From assembly GCA_964453035.1 (NCBI GenBank), contig CAYVOX010000021.1:1-32156 (forward strand): 32,156 nucleotides of DNA. The letters are read 5' to 3'. The translations under genes and the position numbers were made by a program. Each line of letters begins with the position of its first letter. Position 1 is the first letter of the stretch. Source of the stretch: CAYVOX01 sp964453035 (GTDB lineage: Bacteria; Chloroflexota; Anaerolineae; Anaerolineales; Anaerolineaceae). Below, in pieces: positions 31,515 to 32,156 of the stretch. The notes under the pieces are model-generated. The model saw only the letters and a program-made list of their open reading frames with translations. It ran no database searches and was not told the origin of the DNA.

Positions 31515-31550
31515 AAGACCTGTTAGGTTTTAAGAAACCTAACAGGTCTT
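31515..31550. repeat. 16-bp perfect inverted repeat with 4-base loop
   Basis: AAGACCTGTTAGGTTT (31515-31530) and its exact reverse complement (31535-31550), loop TAAG, followed by TTC. The right arm plus TT recurs at 31691-31708 with one mismatch. It could fold as a terminator in either direction. Confidence 0.8.
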
Positions 31551-31606
31551 TTCGGCGAGGGCGATTTGACCCGCGGCGGTGCGACATACGACCTGACCCA
31601 CCCCGT

Positions 31607-31634
31607 CCCTCCCTTCCCTACAGGGAAGGGAGGG
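31607..31634. repeat. 12-bp perfect inverted repeat
   Basis: CCCTCCCTTCCC (31607-31618) and GGGAAGGGAGGG (31623-31634), loop TACA. A homopurine/homopyrimidine arm of this kind can also form triplex-like structures; no T-run follows. Confidence 0.75.
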
Positions 31635-31747
31635 CGTACAATGCAGAGTGCAGCCGGGGGAGACGTGCCGTGTTTTATAAACCCCATTGGAAACCTGACA
31701 GGTCTTTTAAGGGCTGCCAAAATGCAGTACCCCGCGGGCAAATTAGC

Positions 31748-31753
31748 TATAAT
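31748..31753 (+). promoter_or_regulatory. -10 box of the kinase gene
   Basis: TATAAT within CTATAAT (31747-31753), predicted start near 31760, 26 bases before the ATG with AGGAGGG (31773-31779) in the leader. No clear -35. Confidence 0.55.
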
Positions 31754-31785
31754 TGACCTGCATCGCATCTTCAGGAGGGTAAGGC

Positions 31786-32156
31786 ATGACCAAGATTGGT
31801 AAATACGAATTACTGGAAAGCCTGGGCAAGGGCAGCTACGGCGAGGTTTACCGCGCGCGCAACCCGCTGGGGGTGGTGGTGGCGCTCAAATTGCTGCGCC
31901 GTGAGCTGATGGCCTCACCCAAAGCTGTGGAGGACTTCCAACGCGAGGCAGCGCTGGCCATGACGCTGAACCACGCCAATATTGTTCAGGTGCTGGATTA
32001 CGACGAAGCCGAAGGGGTTTACTTTATTGTGATGCGCTACCTGGAGGGGCAGCGCCTGGATGAAGCGCTGCAGGAAGGCAAGCCGCTCGAACAAAAGCGG
32101 GCGCTGGCAGTGTTGAGCGACCTGGCGGCCGGGCTGGACTACGCCCACGGGGAGGG
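31786..32156 (+). CDS. Ser/Thr protein kinase, 3' partial
   Basis: The first 123 residues of a Hanks-type kinase, cut by the window end. Visible: glycine loop LGKGSYGEVYRARN (about 14-27), the VALK ATP-binding lysine (residue about 36), the alphaC acidic residue in FQREAAL, HANIVQVLDY and the hinge YFIVMRYLEGQRLDEAL, ending at LDYAHGEG just before the expected HRD catalytic loop. The kinase domain starts right at the N-terminus, as in bacterial PknB-type kinases, whose sensor parts follow later and cannot be seen. AGGAGGG (31773-31779) stands 6 bases before the ATG. Confidence 0.92.
   Translation, partial: MTKIGKYELLESLGKGSYGEVYRARNPLGVVVALKLLRRELMASPKAVEDFQREAALAMTLNHANIVQVLDYDEAEGVYFIVMRYLEGQRLDEALQEGKPLEQKRALAVLSDLAAGLDYAHGE

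Larger units (their letters stand above)
31383..31785. other. Divergent intergenic region rich in hairpins and repeats
   Basis: Between the PAP2 gene (minus) and the kinase gene (plus), 403 bases without a convincing gene. It holds a 16-bp perfect hairpin (31515-31550), a 12-bp hairpin (31607-31634) and an 18-base near-copy of one hairpin arm (31691-31708), plus the kinase promoter box at 31748. No terminator is expected between divergent genes, so these are more likely repeats. Confidence 0.6.

Overview
The window reads as a chromosomal stretch of a GC-rich, Gram-positive-like or monoderm environmental bacterium. The best guess is an Anaerolineae-type member of the Chloroflexota, from a draft or metagenome assembly. 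The reasons are soft: the mix of protein families (DUF364 chelatase, FecCD importer, DegV, CBS-ACT, Calx-beta/DUF11 secreted protein, DUF4126), lipoproteins with proline/threonine linkers, a MacAB-like exporter with no TolC nearby, and an LPLVRK C-terminus. Two runs of exactly 100 N (9420-9519 and 28035-28134) are scaffold gaps. No rRNA, tRNA, CRISPR, transposase or phage gene was seen.

Layout. 1-2437: a partial CcdA/DsbD-like thiol transporter, a pentapeptide-repeat protein and a ZIP metal transporter. 2473-7260: a DUF4213/DUF364 putative metal chelatase, then a tight five-gene operon (PadR regulator, lipoprotein binding protein, FecCD permease, ABC ATPase, THEP1-like NTPase) whose junctions all overlap. 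It is preceded by a good sigma70-type promoter and a perfect 16-bp inverted repeat covering the predicted transcription start. 7580-11329: a membrane-anchored TlpA-like thioredoxin and a secreted Calx-beta/DUF11 protein, facing a GH2 glycosidase across the first gap. 11438-15675: a DUF4126 membrane protein, then a peroxiredoxin-like gene followed by an HlyD/FtsX-permease/ATPase exporter set. 15882-17802: CBS-ACT protein, GNAT, multi-span membrane protein. 17984-21038: DoxX-like protein, ANT(6)-type nucleotidyltransferase, transglutaminase-like lipoprotein and a blasticidin-S-deaminase-like enzyme. 21307-24162: a protein with a histone-H1-like lysine-rich tail (minus strand), a tiny membrane protein, a cysteine-rich alpha/alpha-toroid protein and a stand-alone MetH-activation-like protein. 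24279-27914: DegV, a DMT transporter (minus strand), a pair of similar small membrane proteins, RarD. 27987-28191: a 13-bp tandem repeat array around the second gap. 28221-31364: MFS transporter (minus), GNAT, PAP2 phosphatase (minus). 31383-31785: a hairpin- and repeat-rich divergent intergenic region. 31786-end: start of a Ser/Thr kinase.

How the genes may work together. The first 8 kb carries metal and thiol functions (ZIP, DUF364, FecBCD-type importer, CcdA and TlpA), which suggests uptake and handling of a metal or metal chelate. A MetH-activation-like gene further along would fit a corrinoid economy, but the substrate cannot be read from the sequence. The most distinctive regulatory feature is the PadR operator/promoter. 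The most distinctive unassigned proteins are the H1-tailed protein (21307-21819), the small membrane pair (26193-26953) and the cysteine-rich toroid protein (22350-23366). Many transcription units start at a recognisable -10 box, with two recurring styles: TTGACG with a 17-bp spacer, and a bare CTATAAT with no evident -35.
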